Below the pieces are notes generated by a model. That model made no database searches. It was not told the DNA's origin and saw nothing but the letters and a program-made list of their open reading frames with translations. A DNA stretch of 64,000 nucleotides, from the NCBI RefSeq assembly GCF_001700435.1, contig NZ_LYPC01000027.1, forward strand, positions 496,380 through 560,379, read 5' to 3'. The stretch's first letter is position 1. Each line of letters starts with the position of its first letter. This DNA comes from Paenibacillus pectinilyticus. Lineage in GTDB: Bacteria > Bacillota > Bacilli > Paenibacillales > NBRC-103111. The position numbers and the translations under genes are program-made. Shown one piece after another: positions 49,747 through 58,461 of the stretch.

Positions 49747-50916
49747 ATGAGATTTGTAGTTGCACCGGACTCCTTTAAAGGGAGCCTGTCGGCAGCCAAG
49801 GCTGGAGAAGTTATGACGCGTGCGATACTGTTGGAAATGCCTGATGCGAGTGTGAAGGTCGTTCCAATGGCTGATGGCGGGGAAGGTACGGTAGAGACGC
49901 TTGTTTCCGCCTGTAACGGGAAGTTTGTTCCCTTGGAAGTAACCGGACCGCTTGGGGAACTTACCGAAACATACTACGGTCTTATCGATAGCGAGTCTGA
50001 TGGGAAGTCAAAGGCGATTATAGAGGCGGCGAATATTTTCGGTCTGACGATGGTGCCAATGGAGCACAGAAATCCGTTACATACGACAACAATAGGCATG
50101 GGCCAAGTTATTCGGCATGTGCTGGATCAGGGTATTCGGAGTCTGGTGATCGGACTCGGAGGGAGCTCAACGAATGACGGCGGCTTGGGGATGTTGGCAG
50201 CCCTCGGCGTCCAGTTTAAAGACCAGCAGGGTCAGCTACTCCCTGGATTCGGTCGAGATTTGGAACAGGTAGCATTCGCGGATTTTAGTGGTCTAGATAC
50301 ACGTCTGACTGAATGTGAAATCATCGTGGCAAGTGACGTGATTAATCCGCTTTGCGGTATAAATGGTGCTACATACGTATATGGTCCGCAGAAAGGCGCA
50401 ACGTCGGAAATGGTAGTTGCCCTAGATGAAGCTATGAGTCGTTATGCAGAGGTGGTGGAGACCGTGCTTGTAAACGAGTTTCGCCATTCCCCTGGAGCAG
50501 GTGCTGCTGGAGGTCTTGGATTCGCGTTGCTTGCGATCGGCGCTCAGATCGTTCCGGGTGCCCAACTCGTCGGGGAAATGACCAAACTGAAGGATCACAT
50601 TCGGGCGACAGATTGGGTGCTGACTGGGGAAGGAAAAAGCGATAATCAAACTCTGTTTGGAAAGCTCCCTTATTGCGTAGCACAGTGGGCGAAGGAAGCG
50701 GATAAGAAGGTGCTGCTGATCTCTGGCAGTATTGGAGAAGCTCATGAGGAACTCTATGATATGTTTACCGCATGTTTCTCAATCATTCAGGGTCCATCGA
50801 CTTTGGAGCTATGCATAGCGGAAGCAGAACAGAATTTATTTGATTGCACAAGAAACATCATCAGGATGTTAAACGCAATGCACACGCTGAAAAGTAGTGA
50901 GGAGGTCTCGAGATGA
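49747..50916 (+). CDS. garK: Glycerate 2-kinase (GarK/GlxK family)
   Basis: The 389-residue enzyme begins MRFVVAPDSFKGSLSAAKAG, the hallmark of class I glycerate kinases, and has MADGGEGTVETLV, GLGGSSTNDGGLGMLAALG and DWVLTGEGKSDNQTLFGKLP. It phosphorylates D-glycerate to 2-phosphoglycerate. ATG 49747 follows GAGGGAGACTCCATA. The stop overlaps the next gene by four bases. First gene of an operon under the divergent CdaR protein. Confidence 0.95.
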   Translation: MRFVVAPDSFKGSLSAAKAGEVMTRAILLEMPDASVKVVPMADGGEGTVETLVSACNGKFVPLEVTGPLGELTETYYGLIDSESDGKSKAIIEAANIFGLTMVPMEHRNPLHTTTIGMGQVIRHVLDQGIRSLVIGLGGSSTNDGGLGMLAALGVQFKDQQGQLLPGFGRDLEQVAFADFSGLDTRLTECEIIVASDVINPLCGINGATYVYGPQKGATSEMVVALDEAMSRYAEVVETVLVNEFRHSPGAGAAGGLGFALLAIGAQIVPGAQLVGEMTKLKDHIRATDWVLTGEGKSDNQTLFGKLPYCVAQWAKEADKKVLLISGSIGEAHEELYDMFTACFSIIQGPSTLELCIAEAEQNLFDCTRNIIRMLNAMHTLKSSEEVSR

Positions 50917-51917
50917 AACCAATCGTTTTGATTACTCGCAAAGTGCCGGAAATCGCTCGCGCGCTCCTACAGGAAGCGTTTGAATTAATCGAATGGATGG
51001 AAGAGGAGGAACCGGCCCCTCGATCTTTTCTCGAGAAATGGATTGGTGAAGTGGACGGTTTGTACTGCTTACTTACAGATAAAATTGATGAAAGCTTGAT
51101 CGCTCGATCTAACCGGCTAAAAGTAATCAGCACGATGGCCGTCGGTTTCAACCATATTGATGTAGCCGCTGCTAGTAAACGAGGTATCCTAGTGACCCAT
51201 ACACCCGAGGTGCTGACCGAGACTACGGCGGATCTGGCATTCGCACTTATACTAGCTACGGCGCGCCGTTTGGTGGAAGCATCCGTTTTTTTGAGAGAGG
51301 GACAGTGGAAAACATGGTCACCGATGCTGATGACTGGCCAGGAAGTCTATGGTGCCACGTTAGGCATTATCGGAATGGGGCGGATCGGTGAAGCGGTCGC
51401 ACGGCGAGCTAGCGGATTTGATATGAAGATACTGTATCATAATCGGAACCAGAAGCCAGAAGCGGAAATGCGCCTCGGCATGGCGTACGCTGGACTGGAA
51501 GAACTTCTCCAAGCATCTGACTTCGTTGTCGTTTTGGCACCGTACACACAGGAAACGGCAGACATGATACGCAAAGAGCAGCTGCAACTGATGAAACCAA
51601 GTGCAATCCTGATCAACGTAGCGCGTGGAGGTATTGTAAACGAGACTGATTTGTATGATGCTCTGCAAAAGGGGACGATCTGGGCGGCGGGACTCGATGT
51701 ATTTGACACTGAGCCAGTGCCATTGGATCATCCACTGCTTACACTAACAAACGTAGTGACACTTCCGCATATTGGCAGTGCTAGCATACAGACCCGTATG
51801 CAAATGGCATTGATTGCTGCGCAGAATCTAATGAAGGGGCTGGCCGGTGAGCGTCCGAACTTTGTGGTGAACCCAACGGCATGGTCAGATGTGAACACGG
51901 GACAAGGGAAGGAATGA
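50913..51917 (+). CDS. D-2-hydroxyacid dehydrogenase (glyoxylate/hydroxypyruvate reductase-like)
   Basis: The 334-residue NAD(P)-dependent enzyme has the GIIGMGRIGEAVARR nucleotide motif (about residue 150) and the catalytic triad Arg (NVARGGIVNE), Glu (FDTEPVP) and His (LPHIGSAS). Coupled to glycerate kinase by an ATGA overlap, it most likely reduces hydroxypyruvate or glyoxylate, giving glycerate for the kinase. It ends in an ATGA overlap with the next gene. Confidence 0.92.
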   Translation: MKPIVLITRKVPEIARALLQEAFELIEWMEEEEPAPRSFLEKWIGEVDGLYCLLTDKIDESLIARSNRLKVISTMAVGFNHIDVAAASKRGILVTHTPEVLTETTADLAFALILATARRLVEASVFLREGQWKTWSPMLMTGQEVYGATLGIIGMGRIGEAVARRASGFDMKILYHNRNQKPEAEMRLGMAYAGLEELLQASDFVVVLAPYTQETADMIRKEQLQLMKPSAILINVARGGIVNETDLYDALQKGTIWAAGLDVFDTEPVPLDHPLLTLTNVVTLPHIGSASIQTRMQMALIAAQNLMKGLAGERPNFVVNPTAWSDVNTGQGKE

Positions 51918-53320
51918 TCAGCAGAATGAAAGCGGATACAACAATGTATAAATTGGAAAGAATGGTACCTATTGAGGATCACTATGATTTAGTTGTAGCA
52001 GGGGGCGGTCCAGCGGGAGTTGGGGCGGCAATAAGCTCAGCAAGACTAGGCGCTAAAGTGTTGTTAATTGAAGCCACTGGATGTATGGGGGGAATGGGAA
52101 CTTCAGGTCTAGTGACCGCTTTTGATCCAATGGCGAATGGTGAACAAATGCTGGTTGGCGGCATAATGAGAGAAATTGTCGAGACTATGTATACGCGTGG
52201 TTATATGAGCCCGGGAATCGACCCCAATTGTTGGCGAAAAAAGTACCACACTTGGTCACCTTTCCGAGTGGAAGGCTATAAACGTATACTTGATGAATTG
52301 GTTATTCAAGCGGGAGTGGAGGTACGGTTTTTTACTCGTCTGATCGATGTGGACGTCTCAGCTCAAGATCGAATGGTAAATGGCGTCGTCATCCATAATA
52401 TTGAAGGTTACCGTTTTATTAAAGCGAAGGCATTTATAGATTGTACGGGGGACGCTATCTTGGCTGACCTAAGTGGTGCCGCTTGTCGTGAAGCGGGAAG
52501 GGATACGCCTAACATTATGCCGGCTACGCTGGCGTCGTTGTTCGTTGGTATTGATTGGGAGAAGAAACGGAAAATCAACGAGCAGCTAGGCATTGAAGTG
52601 CGTCAGGCGATTAAGGATGGCCATTTTACTCAACCGGATCCGTTTTTGGTCGGAATGTCAAAGGTTGGTCATAACGTTGGCTATTTGAACGGTGGTCATT
52701 TATTTAATTTAAATGCCTTACGTGTTGAGGATCTGACCCAAGGCATGATGTTTGGCAGAAAAATTGCCGAGGAGTACTTGGACTTTTATCGTACCTATAT
52801 ACCAGGATGCGAGAATCTGGAGCACGTAACGACCGCCTCGCTGATCGGAGTTCGTGAATCGAGGCGTATTGTCGGTGAGTATGAGCTGAACATCGAGGAC
52901 TATATGGCTAAAAGGGAATTTCCAGACCAGATCGCTGTTTTTAACAAATTTGTAGATGTCCATCCATACGATTATTCGGAAGAATCCTATCAACGCCATT
53001 TAATTGAGAAAGAAAACAGCTTCAAGTTGAAGGAAGGAGAGTACTTCGGCATTCCATACGGGATTTTAGTGCCTAAAGGGTGGAAAAATCTGTGGGTTGC
53101 CGGACGTTGTGTGTCGAGCGATGTTTTGGTGCATGGTTCTATCCGTGTGCAGCCTGCGTGTTCCATGATGGGACAAGCCGCAGGCACAGCAGCAGTCCAA
53201 GCGATACATACAGGACAAACAGCTTGTACACTGGATACGGAAGAATTGGTGGATACGCTGCGAAAAGAAAATGCTTTCCTGCCTCAGACGACACTTAGTT
53301 CGGAGATGACACGTTCATAA
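51914..53320 (+). CDS. FAD-dependent oxidoreductase (FAD_oxidored family)
   Basis: The 468-residue flavoprotein has the dinucleotide motif LVVAGGGPAGVGAAISSARL, IEATGCMGGMGTSGLVTAFD and a C-terminal LWVAGRCVSSDVLVHGSIRV typical of the PF12831-type FAD enzymes. These oxidise sugar acids, hydroxy acids or act on polysaccharide-derived compounds. ATG 51914 overlaps the previous stop; ATG 51926 is an alternative with a more usual spacing from GGAAGGA. As third gene of the glycerate operon, it may supply the acid processed by the first two products. Confidence 0.88.
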   Translation: MISRMKADTTMYKLERMVPIEDHYDLVVAGGGPAGVGAAISSARLGAKVLLIEATGCMGGMGTSGLVTAFDPMANGEQMLVGGIMREIVETMYTRGYMSPGIDPNCWRKKYHTWSPFRVEGYKRILDELVIQAGVEVRFFTRLIDVDVSAQDRMVNGVVIHNIEGYRFIKAKAFIDCTGDAILADLSGAACREAGRDTPNIMPATLASLFVGIDWEKKRKINEQLGIEVRQAIKDGHFTQPDPFLVGMSKVGHNVGYLNGGHLFNLNALRVEDLTQGMMFGRKIAEEYLDFYRTYIPGCENLEHVTTASLIGVRESRRIVGEYELNIEDYMAKREFPDQIAVFNKFVDVHPYDYSEESYQRHLIEKENSFKLKEGEYFGIPYGILVPKGWKNLWVAGRCVSSDVLVHGSIRVQPACSMMGQAAGTAAVQAIHTGQTACTLDTEELVDTLRKENAFLPQTTLSSEMTRS

Positions 53321-53350
53321 ATCGATGTAAGACAGAGTAGGAGGAATAAT

Positions 53351-53797
53351 ATGTATACTTATATCGCACTTAATGATCAAAACTTGTTAAACAGTTCATT
53401 CTTTACACATGCTGGAGTTGAATATGGCAACGAAAGTGCAAAGTTTAGGGGATCATTAATTACTTTATTTGCAGCACCAGTCTATCAAACAGATGATGCT
53501 TCCAATGCTTATACATATGTGATTCAAGTTAAAGATAATAGTCAAAATTCATGGATTTTCACGATTTACGAAGGGCCTAGCGGAACAGCAATTGGTTATA
53601 ACGGTATAGGCGATAAGGAAACTGAGAAGGTAGCTGCAGCTTTGATAGACGAGATTAAAAAGACGAAGCCAAGTGATTATGAAGAGATCGTTTTTTATCA
53701 TGATTTTGGTAATAAAATTACATATGGATGCAGCAATGGGGTTTGCTATTTTCATGAAGAATTAGGTAATATGGATTTGGATTTCGATCAGGAATAG
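53351..53797 (+). CDS. Hypothetical protein, 148 residues
   Basis: ATG 53351 is preceded by TAGGAGGAATAAT. The soluble, acidic protein has alternating strands (YTYVIQVKDNSQNSWIFTIY) and a later CSNGVCYFHEELG with two nearby cysteines. No signal peptide and no recognised family. It has A/T-rich codon use compared with the operon before it, and a perfect terminator follows. Stand-alone gene; could be an accessory or immunity-like protein, but nothing proves that. Confidence 0.7.
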   Translation: MYTYIALNDQNLLNSSFFTHAGVEYGNESAKFRGSLITLFAAPVYQTDDASNAYTYVIQVKDNSQNSWIFTIYEGPSGTAIGYNGIGDKETEKVAAALIDEIKKTKPSDYEEIVFYHDFGNKITYGCSNGVCYFHEELGNMDLDFDQE

Positions 53798-53822
53798 AAA
53801 AATTGGAACAAAATCGCTCATC

Positions 53823-53864
53823 AAATAAACCGGATTCCTAAGCAAAAAGGAATCCGGTTTATTT
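53823..53864. terminator. Perfect bidirectional terminator
   Basis: AAATAAACCGGATTCCT (53823-53839) and AGGAATCCGGTTTATTT (53848-53864) form a perfect 17-bp stem with an 8-base loop. A/T-rich flanks on both sides serve the hypothetical gene and the convergent YcaO gene. Confidence 0.92.
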
Positions 53865-53909
53865 CTGTGAAAAATGACAAAGCGAGCTATTGTCTATCCC
53901 CATCATGCT

Positions 53910-55832
53910 TTACAGAAACGGATGCGGATGCGGATTGAGTTGCCCGGCCGTCAGTGACGTATCCGTATAGTTAAGCTCAGTCGGCACCTGAAGTACTCTC
54001 TGAAGCCCCGTTAAGCGTTGTAAGTGATGTCCGAACGTCATCGGAAGCATACCAGGAATCAGAACTTTTACGCAATGCAACCCGTTTCGCAGCGTTTCCA
54101 GCGACGTCTGATCCACGACGATCACATCGAGGTTTAAGCGGCGAAACACCTCGATCAACTCTTTCAGATCATCGGTCAGATCCGCATGACTTGCCTTACG
54201 TTCGAACTCCTCGTCAAATGTTCTGAGGGGACGCTGTCCGTCTAGCAAAAATTGCAGCCGTTCTTCGGCTTGCGGTAAACCGTATAGTAGGGCATGATCC
54301 TCCATTTGCATGACGAGAAACGGATCGTCGAGCATTTGCTTCACATGTTCCACGTTTTCCTCATATTGCTCTTGTAGAAAGTTCAACCTGCCGGCTAACT
54401 CGTGAATAGCGCTTTTTGCGGCCCGTATCGGATCTAGATGCGCTCCCGCCGCACAGATAAGATTCATCTTTTCAGGGCTTAAGCTTTTCGCGAGCGCCCA
54501 AATGCCCGGAATCCCATTCTCCATGGTCATGTTAAACAAATGTACCTCGTAACCGGCGATTGCCCGCAGCCTTTCGAGCATGAGCAGCAGTTCCTGATCG
54601 TTAGCGGAATAGGGGTCCAGGCGCGGGAGAGGCAACTGCGCGTACCAAGTCATCAGGAACGAATCGCGCTCCGCAACTTCCAAAATTCCGTGGAAGATAG
54701 CTTCTTCCAAGCTTCCGCCTAACGCGCATCCGTTGGAGCCTTCCTGAACAAAACTGCTGCCGAATCCCGAACTGTAATAAGCGAGACTCTCCGGAACAAG
54801 GATTGGACGCTCTTGCATTAGCGAATAGCCCCATACCCAATCAATCGGGAGGTCGGGATCAAACGGTTCGAATGTGAAATCTGGCTGCGCGTATTGTTCT
54901 TTTGCATATAATCCAACCTTGGAGGGGTCGAGCGCATGATCCGCAACACGGTTGAAACTGTCATGAACGATGGTCCGTTTGCCGCGTGGGGTTATACCGC
55001 AGTGACGCTCCAATCCTTCTAATAACGCAGTTAATTCGCTTTCCGCATATGAGAAACTGTGGCCTCCCGTTACCTCGTCTCCCAACAGAAACGACGGCAG
55101 GTTGACACCTACCCCTGCAAACGTAGAAGTGAGATCAAGCATCTTAGCATTAAAAAGGCCGGTACGGGAATCCATATAGTCTATGACCAAATGTTGTTTC
55201 AGATCGTCTAACGGACGGCAGCGATAACTGTCTGCGCTTAACTTTGGTCTAGACTTGAGCGAAATGTTGGCCGCTTCCAATGAATCATCGGGCAAAGGGC
55301 CGCACACCTCACAGAGGGGGTCAGGCAGGATGGAATGGAGCGAGCTATTCAGTGTGTTTAGGTTAACGATATATATATGCTCCTGCGTATGAGCTCGGGT
55401 GCCTTGCAGTATGCGCTGCGTTTCGGCAATCAGTAGGTGAGCTGTATGCCAAAGTCCAGAGGGCGAAGTTCTTACATTTTGTATGTGTCCAGGGGATGCT
55501 GTGAAACGACGGTTATCCGCGCACTGGGAGCATCCTGGCGTACCCGGACGAACCAAAGGCCCGACTATGCCCTCACCCATCGATATAAAGCCGCGCAACC
55601 ACGGAATGCCAGCCAGTTGCAGAACCTCTTCAGCCTCGAAGTAGCCAGAGGGAGGCCAGTCATCGTCCAGGACCAAAACCAATTTCGCCGTCTTCGGTAT
55701 GTCTGTAGTGAAATCTGTTTGTCGAACGAGCTGATAACGGTCCAATAACTCACTGCATACGAAGTCGGCCAAATTACCTTCCCCGACAACGGATATGATT
55801 TCATTCACGCAGGTCACCTCATCTTGTTGCAA
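53910..55832 (-). CDS. TOMM cyclodehydratase: leader-binding domain fused to YcaO
   Basis: The 640-residue protein is an azoline-forming YcaO enzyme. Residues 1-200 form an E1-like/leader-peptide-binding domain with two zinc-type CxxC pairs (GCSQCADNRR and CEVCGPLP). The YcaO domain follows (FAGVGVNLPSFLLGDEVTGG in part, SYAESELTALLEGLERHCG, EEAIFHGILEVAERDSFLM with the ATP/Mg-binding Glu residues). It ends NPHPHPFL, the PxPxP C-terminus typical of heterocycle-forming members. With ATP it turns Cys/Ser/Thr of a precursor peptide into thiazolines or oxazolines. It is divergent from the ThiF-like gene. No SagB-type dehydrogenase, protease or exporter gene is next to it. Confidence 0.88.
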   Translation of the reverse strand: MQQDEVTCVNEIISVVGEGNLADFVCSELLDRYQLVRQTDFTTDIPKTAKLVLVLDDDWPPSGYFEAEEVLQLAGIPWLRGFISMGEGIVGPLVRPGTPGCSQCADNRRFTASPGHIQNVRTSPSGLWHTAHLLIAETQRILQGTRAHTQEHIYIVNLNTLNSSLHSILPDPLCEVCGPLPDDSLEAANISLKSRPKLSADSYRCRPLDDLKQHLVIDYMDSRTGLFNAKMLDLTSTFAGVGVNLPSFLLGDEVTGGHSFSYAESELTALLEGLERHCGITPRGKRTIVHDSFNRVADHALDPSKVGLYAKEQYAQPDFTFEPFDPDLPIDWVWGYSLMQERPILVPESLAYYSSGFGSSFVQEGSNGCALGGSLEEAIFHGILEVAERDSFLMTWYAQLPLPRLDPYSANDQELLLMLERLRAIAGYEVHLFNMTMENGIPGIWALAKSLSPEKMNLICAAGAHLDPIRAAKSAIHELAGRLNFLQEQYEENVEHVKQMLDDPFLVMQMEDHALLYGLPQAEERLQFLLDGQRPLRTFDEEFERKASHADLTDDLKELIEVFRRLNLDVIVVDQTSLETLRNGLHCVKVLIPGMLPMTFGHHLQRLTGLQRVLQVPTELNYTDTSLTAGQLNPHPHPFL

Positions 55833-55990
55833 TATGCCATATCTACCTACTTATAAGATGGTTCCATTATATAGGAGTGATGACTAGTATATGCACGGAT
55901 CCTGAAGTATAAGACATGAGGGACAAAGAGCGGCACATAAAATGACTTATGAAGAGTCGAGACAGATCGGGAATTACAGGGGAGGATAAA

Positions 55991-57655
55991 ATGACAAATT
56001 TGAACCGTTCGATGCGACTGAATGCCTTTTTGGACAATGGCGGGAATTCGGGTGCTGACTTGTTTCAGTCCTATCGTCAGGCTAAAGTATTGACGGTCGG
56101 CTCTGGCCCGTTTTTAATCTCGGTCATTTCTGCGCTGCTTGTATCTGGTATGTCCAAGATTCACGTGCTAGTCTCTGGCTCAGGGACGACTGATCGGCAA
56201 CGAATGCTAGAACTGGCGGCAGATGCTCGTAAAATAGACCCTGAGGTGACAATAGACGAAGTTACCCTGCAGAAGGAAGGCGTTCGTAGTTGGGGGGAGG
56301 TTGTGAGGCCGTTTGATTCCATTGTGTATGTGTCACAGGATGGGGATGTCGAGCAACTGCGGGGTCTTCACACGGTTTGTAGGGAGGAGGGAAAGCTGTT
56401 TCTTCCCGCAGTATGTCTGCAACAGGTGGGGCTGGCGGGGCCGCTAGTGCATCCAGACGCTGAGGGCTGTTGGGAGTCAGCGTTTCGCAGTATTCACGAA
56501 GTCGCGATTAGCAAAGACCCTCAACTGCACACCTTTTCTACCAGTGCGGGAGCGTTGTTAGCGAATGTGATCGTGTTCCAATTGTTTAAAAAGATGACGG
56601 GCGCGAACGAGTCGGATCAAAGTAATCCATTCTTCCTGCTTGATCTGAATACATTGGAAGGGAAATGGCATTCGTTCTTGCCCCATCCGCTTGTGACTGG
56701 GCATACCGCAGTTGAGTGGATCCACGATTTCGAGCTTCAACTCGAACGGAGATCAAGCAAAAGTGAGAACGGATTGTTTACTTACTTTAACCAATTGACA
56801 TCGGCTGAATCGGGAATTTTTCATATTTGGGAGGAGGGGGATTTAAAGCAGTTACCGCTCGCTCAGTGCCGGGTTCAGGCAGTCAATCCGCTATCGGAAG
56901 GGCCGGCTAGGCTTCTGCCAGACATTGTTTGTACAGATTTAACACATGAGGGAGCAAGGCGGGAAGCGGGGTTGGTAGGGATTGAAGCGTATGTATCGCG
57001 AATGGCCAGCCTGCTCCTTTCAACGCTTCCATCCTACGAGGAATCAGAGGACAGCAAGATAGACCCGCATGCATATATCGGTGTTGGAGCGGGAGAAACA
57101 GTTGCCGAAGGCATTGGTCGAGGGTTACAACGAAATTTGGCGGAGTTACTAGGTAAGCGACTTGAATGTCAGTTGCCTTCTGTTATTCAAGTACAGTTGT
57201 CTACAATTGAAGACAATCACTGCCAGTTTTATTTGCAGGCTCTGACGACGATGAAGGGTGCACCAATGATTGGTTTAGGGGAGGAAATATCCGGATTCCC
57301 TGTGATTTGGGTCGGCACAAGTGGTCGCTGGTACGGCGGTGTCGGCTTGAATGTGACCCTGGCCTTGCGGAATGCTTTGCAGCAGGCTTTATTCGAGGTA
57401 CAAAACGTATCGGCGCATCTTACATCGAAAGTGTTCGAAGTTTCGTCCGTGCATATAGCTGAACAGTTACCGCTGTGCGTTGAAATCCCTTCATGTGAAG
57501 TGACGTTAGAATCGAATGTTCTTCAGTCCGCTTTGCAGGTCTTGAAACAGAACGCTAAGCGACTAGTGGTCGTGGATCTAGCCGTAGTACCGTTTTTGAA
57601 AGAAGAAATAGCAGGCGTGTTTGGCGTGTTGTTACGAGATGTGGAGTCCCAGTGA
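55991..57655 (+). CDS. ThiF-like putative thiazole-containing bacteriocin maturation protein
   Basis: The 554-residue cytoplasmic protein resembles the ocin-ThiF-like maturation proteins found beside YcaO genes in Bacillus heterocycloanthracin-type loci. An N-terminal Rossmann-like region has VLTVGSGPFLISVISALLVS, and GPLVHPDAEGCWESAFRSIH mirrors GPLVRPGTPGCSQCADNRR of the YcaO partner, but only one cysteine remains. The C-terminal half (AYIGVGAGETVAEGIGRGLQ, WYGGVGLNVTLALRNALQQA) is a YcaO-like companion domain without obvious catalytic residues. ATG 55991 follows GGGGAGGATAAA. It probably presents the precursor to the YcaO enzyme. Divergent from that gene with 158 bases between. Confidence 0.8.
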   Translation: MTNLNRSMRLNAFLDNGGNSGADLFQSYRQAKVLTVGSGPFLISVISALLVSGMSKIHVLVSGSGTTDRQRMLELAADARKIDPEVTIDEVTLQKEGVRSWGEVVRPFDSIVYVSQDGDVEQLRGLHTVCREEGKLFLPAVCLQQVGLAGPLVHPDAEGCWESAFRSIHEVAISKDPQLHTFSTSAGALLANVIVFQLFKKMTGANESDQSNPFFLLDLNTLEGKWHSFLPHPLVTGHTAVEWIHDFELQLERRSSKSENGLFTYFNQLTSAESGIFHIWEEGDLKQLPLAQCRVQAVNPLSEGPARLLPDIVCTDLTHEGARREAGLVGIEAYVSRMASLLLSTLPSYEESEDSKIDPHAYIGVGAGETVAEGIGRGLQRNLAELLGKRLECQLPSVIQVQLSTIEDNHCQFYLQALTTMKGAPMIGLGEEISGFPVIWVGTSGRWYGGVGLNVTLALRNALQQALFEVQNVSAHLTSKVFEVSSVHIAEQLPLCVEIPSCEVTLESNVLQSALQVLKQNAKRLVVVDLAVVPFLKEEIAGVFGVLLRDVESQ

Positions 57656-57671
57656 ATATCCTTCATGTATC

Positions 57672-57708
57672 AGAAAAAAGCCACCCTAAGATGAAGGGTG
57701 ACTTTTTT
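57672..57708. terminator. Bidirectional terminator after the ThiF-like gene
   Basis: AAAAAAGCCACCCT pairs with AGGGTGACTTTTTT with one mismatch over a short AAGATGA loop. A-run and T-run flank it, so it serves both the plus-strand gene and the minus-strand YjcZ gene. Confidence 0.88.
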
Positions 57709-57737
57709 CTTGTATTACTTTGTGTTGGATTAAGAAA

Positions 57738-57848
57738 TTACCAAACAAAAGCCGATGTGATGATAACTAAAAGAATAAAAAGAACTAAAATTGCTGCTGC
57801 ACTGTTACCATAACCTGCACAACTACCGCCGTATCCAACTGCTCCCAT
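57738..57848 (-). CDS. YjcZ-family sporulation peptide, copy 1
   Basis: A 36-residue peptide read on the minus strand: MGAVGYGGSCAGYGNSAAA followed by a hydrophobic helix (ILVLFILLVIITSAF) and VW. A Gly/Tyr-rich head plus one membrane helix is the YjcZ plan; these small proteins are made in sporulation and often lack assigned function. A GAGGGG site lies upstream. A sigma-K-like -10 box (CATATTTTA) is placed about 40 bases before the start. The protein is identical to copy 2. Confidence 0.85.
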   Translation of the reverse strand: MGAVGYGGSCAGYGNSAAAILVLFILLVIITSAFVW

Positions 57849-57886
57849 GTTCACTCATTCCCCTCAGGTGATTTGTTATTACGGTA

Positions 57887-57895
57887 TAAAATATG
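57887..57895 (-). promoter_or_regulatory. Sigma-K-like -10 element for YjcZ copy 1
   Basis: On the minus strand CATATTTTA fits the CATAnnnTA pattern of mother-cell sigma-K promoters. The same element occurs at the same distance before copy 2. Confidence 0.5.
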
Positions 57896-57994
57896 TTGGT
57901 TATACAGGGATTGATTGGACGTTTGCCCCACATTTATTGTTGGACTAGCCCGCACTCGGAAAAAAATAATTAACTCAACTCATAGTTCAACGAA

Positions 57995-58029
57995 AAAAAC
58001 GGTCCGCATTGTATTTCACGGCCGTTTTT
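57995..58029. terminator. Terminator between the two YjcZ copies
   Basis: AAAAACGG (57995-58002) pairs with CCGTTTTT (58022-58029), with A-run and T-run flanks that make it work in either direction. Confidence 0.75.
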
Positions 58030-58060
58030 CTCATTGTTTCTTATGGGTTAGATTAAGAAA

Positions 58061-58171
58061 TTACCATACGAAAGCGGATGTGATGATAACCAAAAGAATA
58101 AAAAGAACCAAAATTGCTGCTGCGCTGTTACCGTAACCTGCACAACTTCCACCGTAACCTACTGCTCCCAT
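58061..58171 (-). CDS. YjcZ-family sporulation peptide, copy 2
   Basis: A 36-residue peptide identical in sequence to the copy at 57738, but with several synonymous codon differences (for example GTA/GTT, TTG/TTA, TCC/TCG). The flanks are similar too, so the whole gene with promoter and downstream part was duplicated in tandem at about 323-bp spacing. Selection kept the protein unchanged while the DNA drifted. Confidence 0.85.
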   Translation of the reverse strand: MGAVGYGGSCAGYGNSAAAILVLFILLVIITSAFVW

Positions 58172-58209
58172 GTGCACTCATTCCCCTCTGGTGATTTGTC
58201 ACTACGGTA

Positions 58210-58218
58210 TAAAATATG
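58210..58218 (-). promoter_or_regulatory. Sigma-K-like -10 element for YjcZ copy 2
   Basis: CATATTTTA on the minus strand, about 39 bases before the start, equal to the element before copy 1. Confidence 0.5.
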
Positions 58219-58277
58219 TCTGTTGAGTAGTGATTGATTGGACGTATGCCCTATTTTTGGAATTGGAATAACAAGCA

Positions 58278-58312
58278 TTTGTTTAAAAAAGAGTTCTTTT
58301 GCTTTAAACAAA
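58278..58312. promoter_or_regulatory. Inverted repeat before the IGN-motif gene
   Basis: TTTGTTTAAA (58278-58287) and TTTAAACAAA (58303-58312) form a perfect 10-bp dyad with a 15-base centre in an A/T-rich region. It could be an operator or a weak hairpin. Confidence 0.4.
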
Positions 58313-58461
58313 GGGCAATATATAAATATTCCCATTTAACAATTACTCTTCTATACTAGAACTAAATGTCTGTTAATAAAGAATGCGATGCATGGATACG
58401 GAATGCACACGGAATTTCTTCAGAAATTTTGATTTTTCTTGAAAGAGGTGCGAATAAGCAT

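Noticed and set aside
57738..58171. The two Gly/Ser/Cys-containing peptides as TOMM precursors for the neighbouring enzymes
   Set aside because: They have a membrane helix, only one Cys each, sporulation-type promoters and terminators separating them from the TOMM genes; they fit the YjcZ family.
58366..58461. Upstream ATG start for the IGN-motif protein
   Set aside because: No ribosome site; the added residues look like translated leader. TTG 58462 has GAGGTG upstream. The choice stays uncertain.
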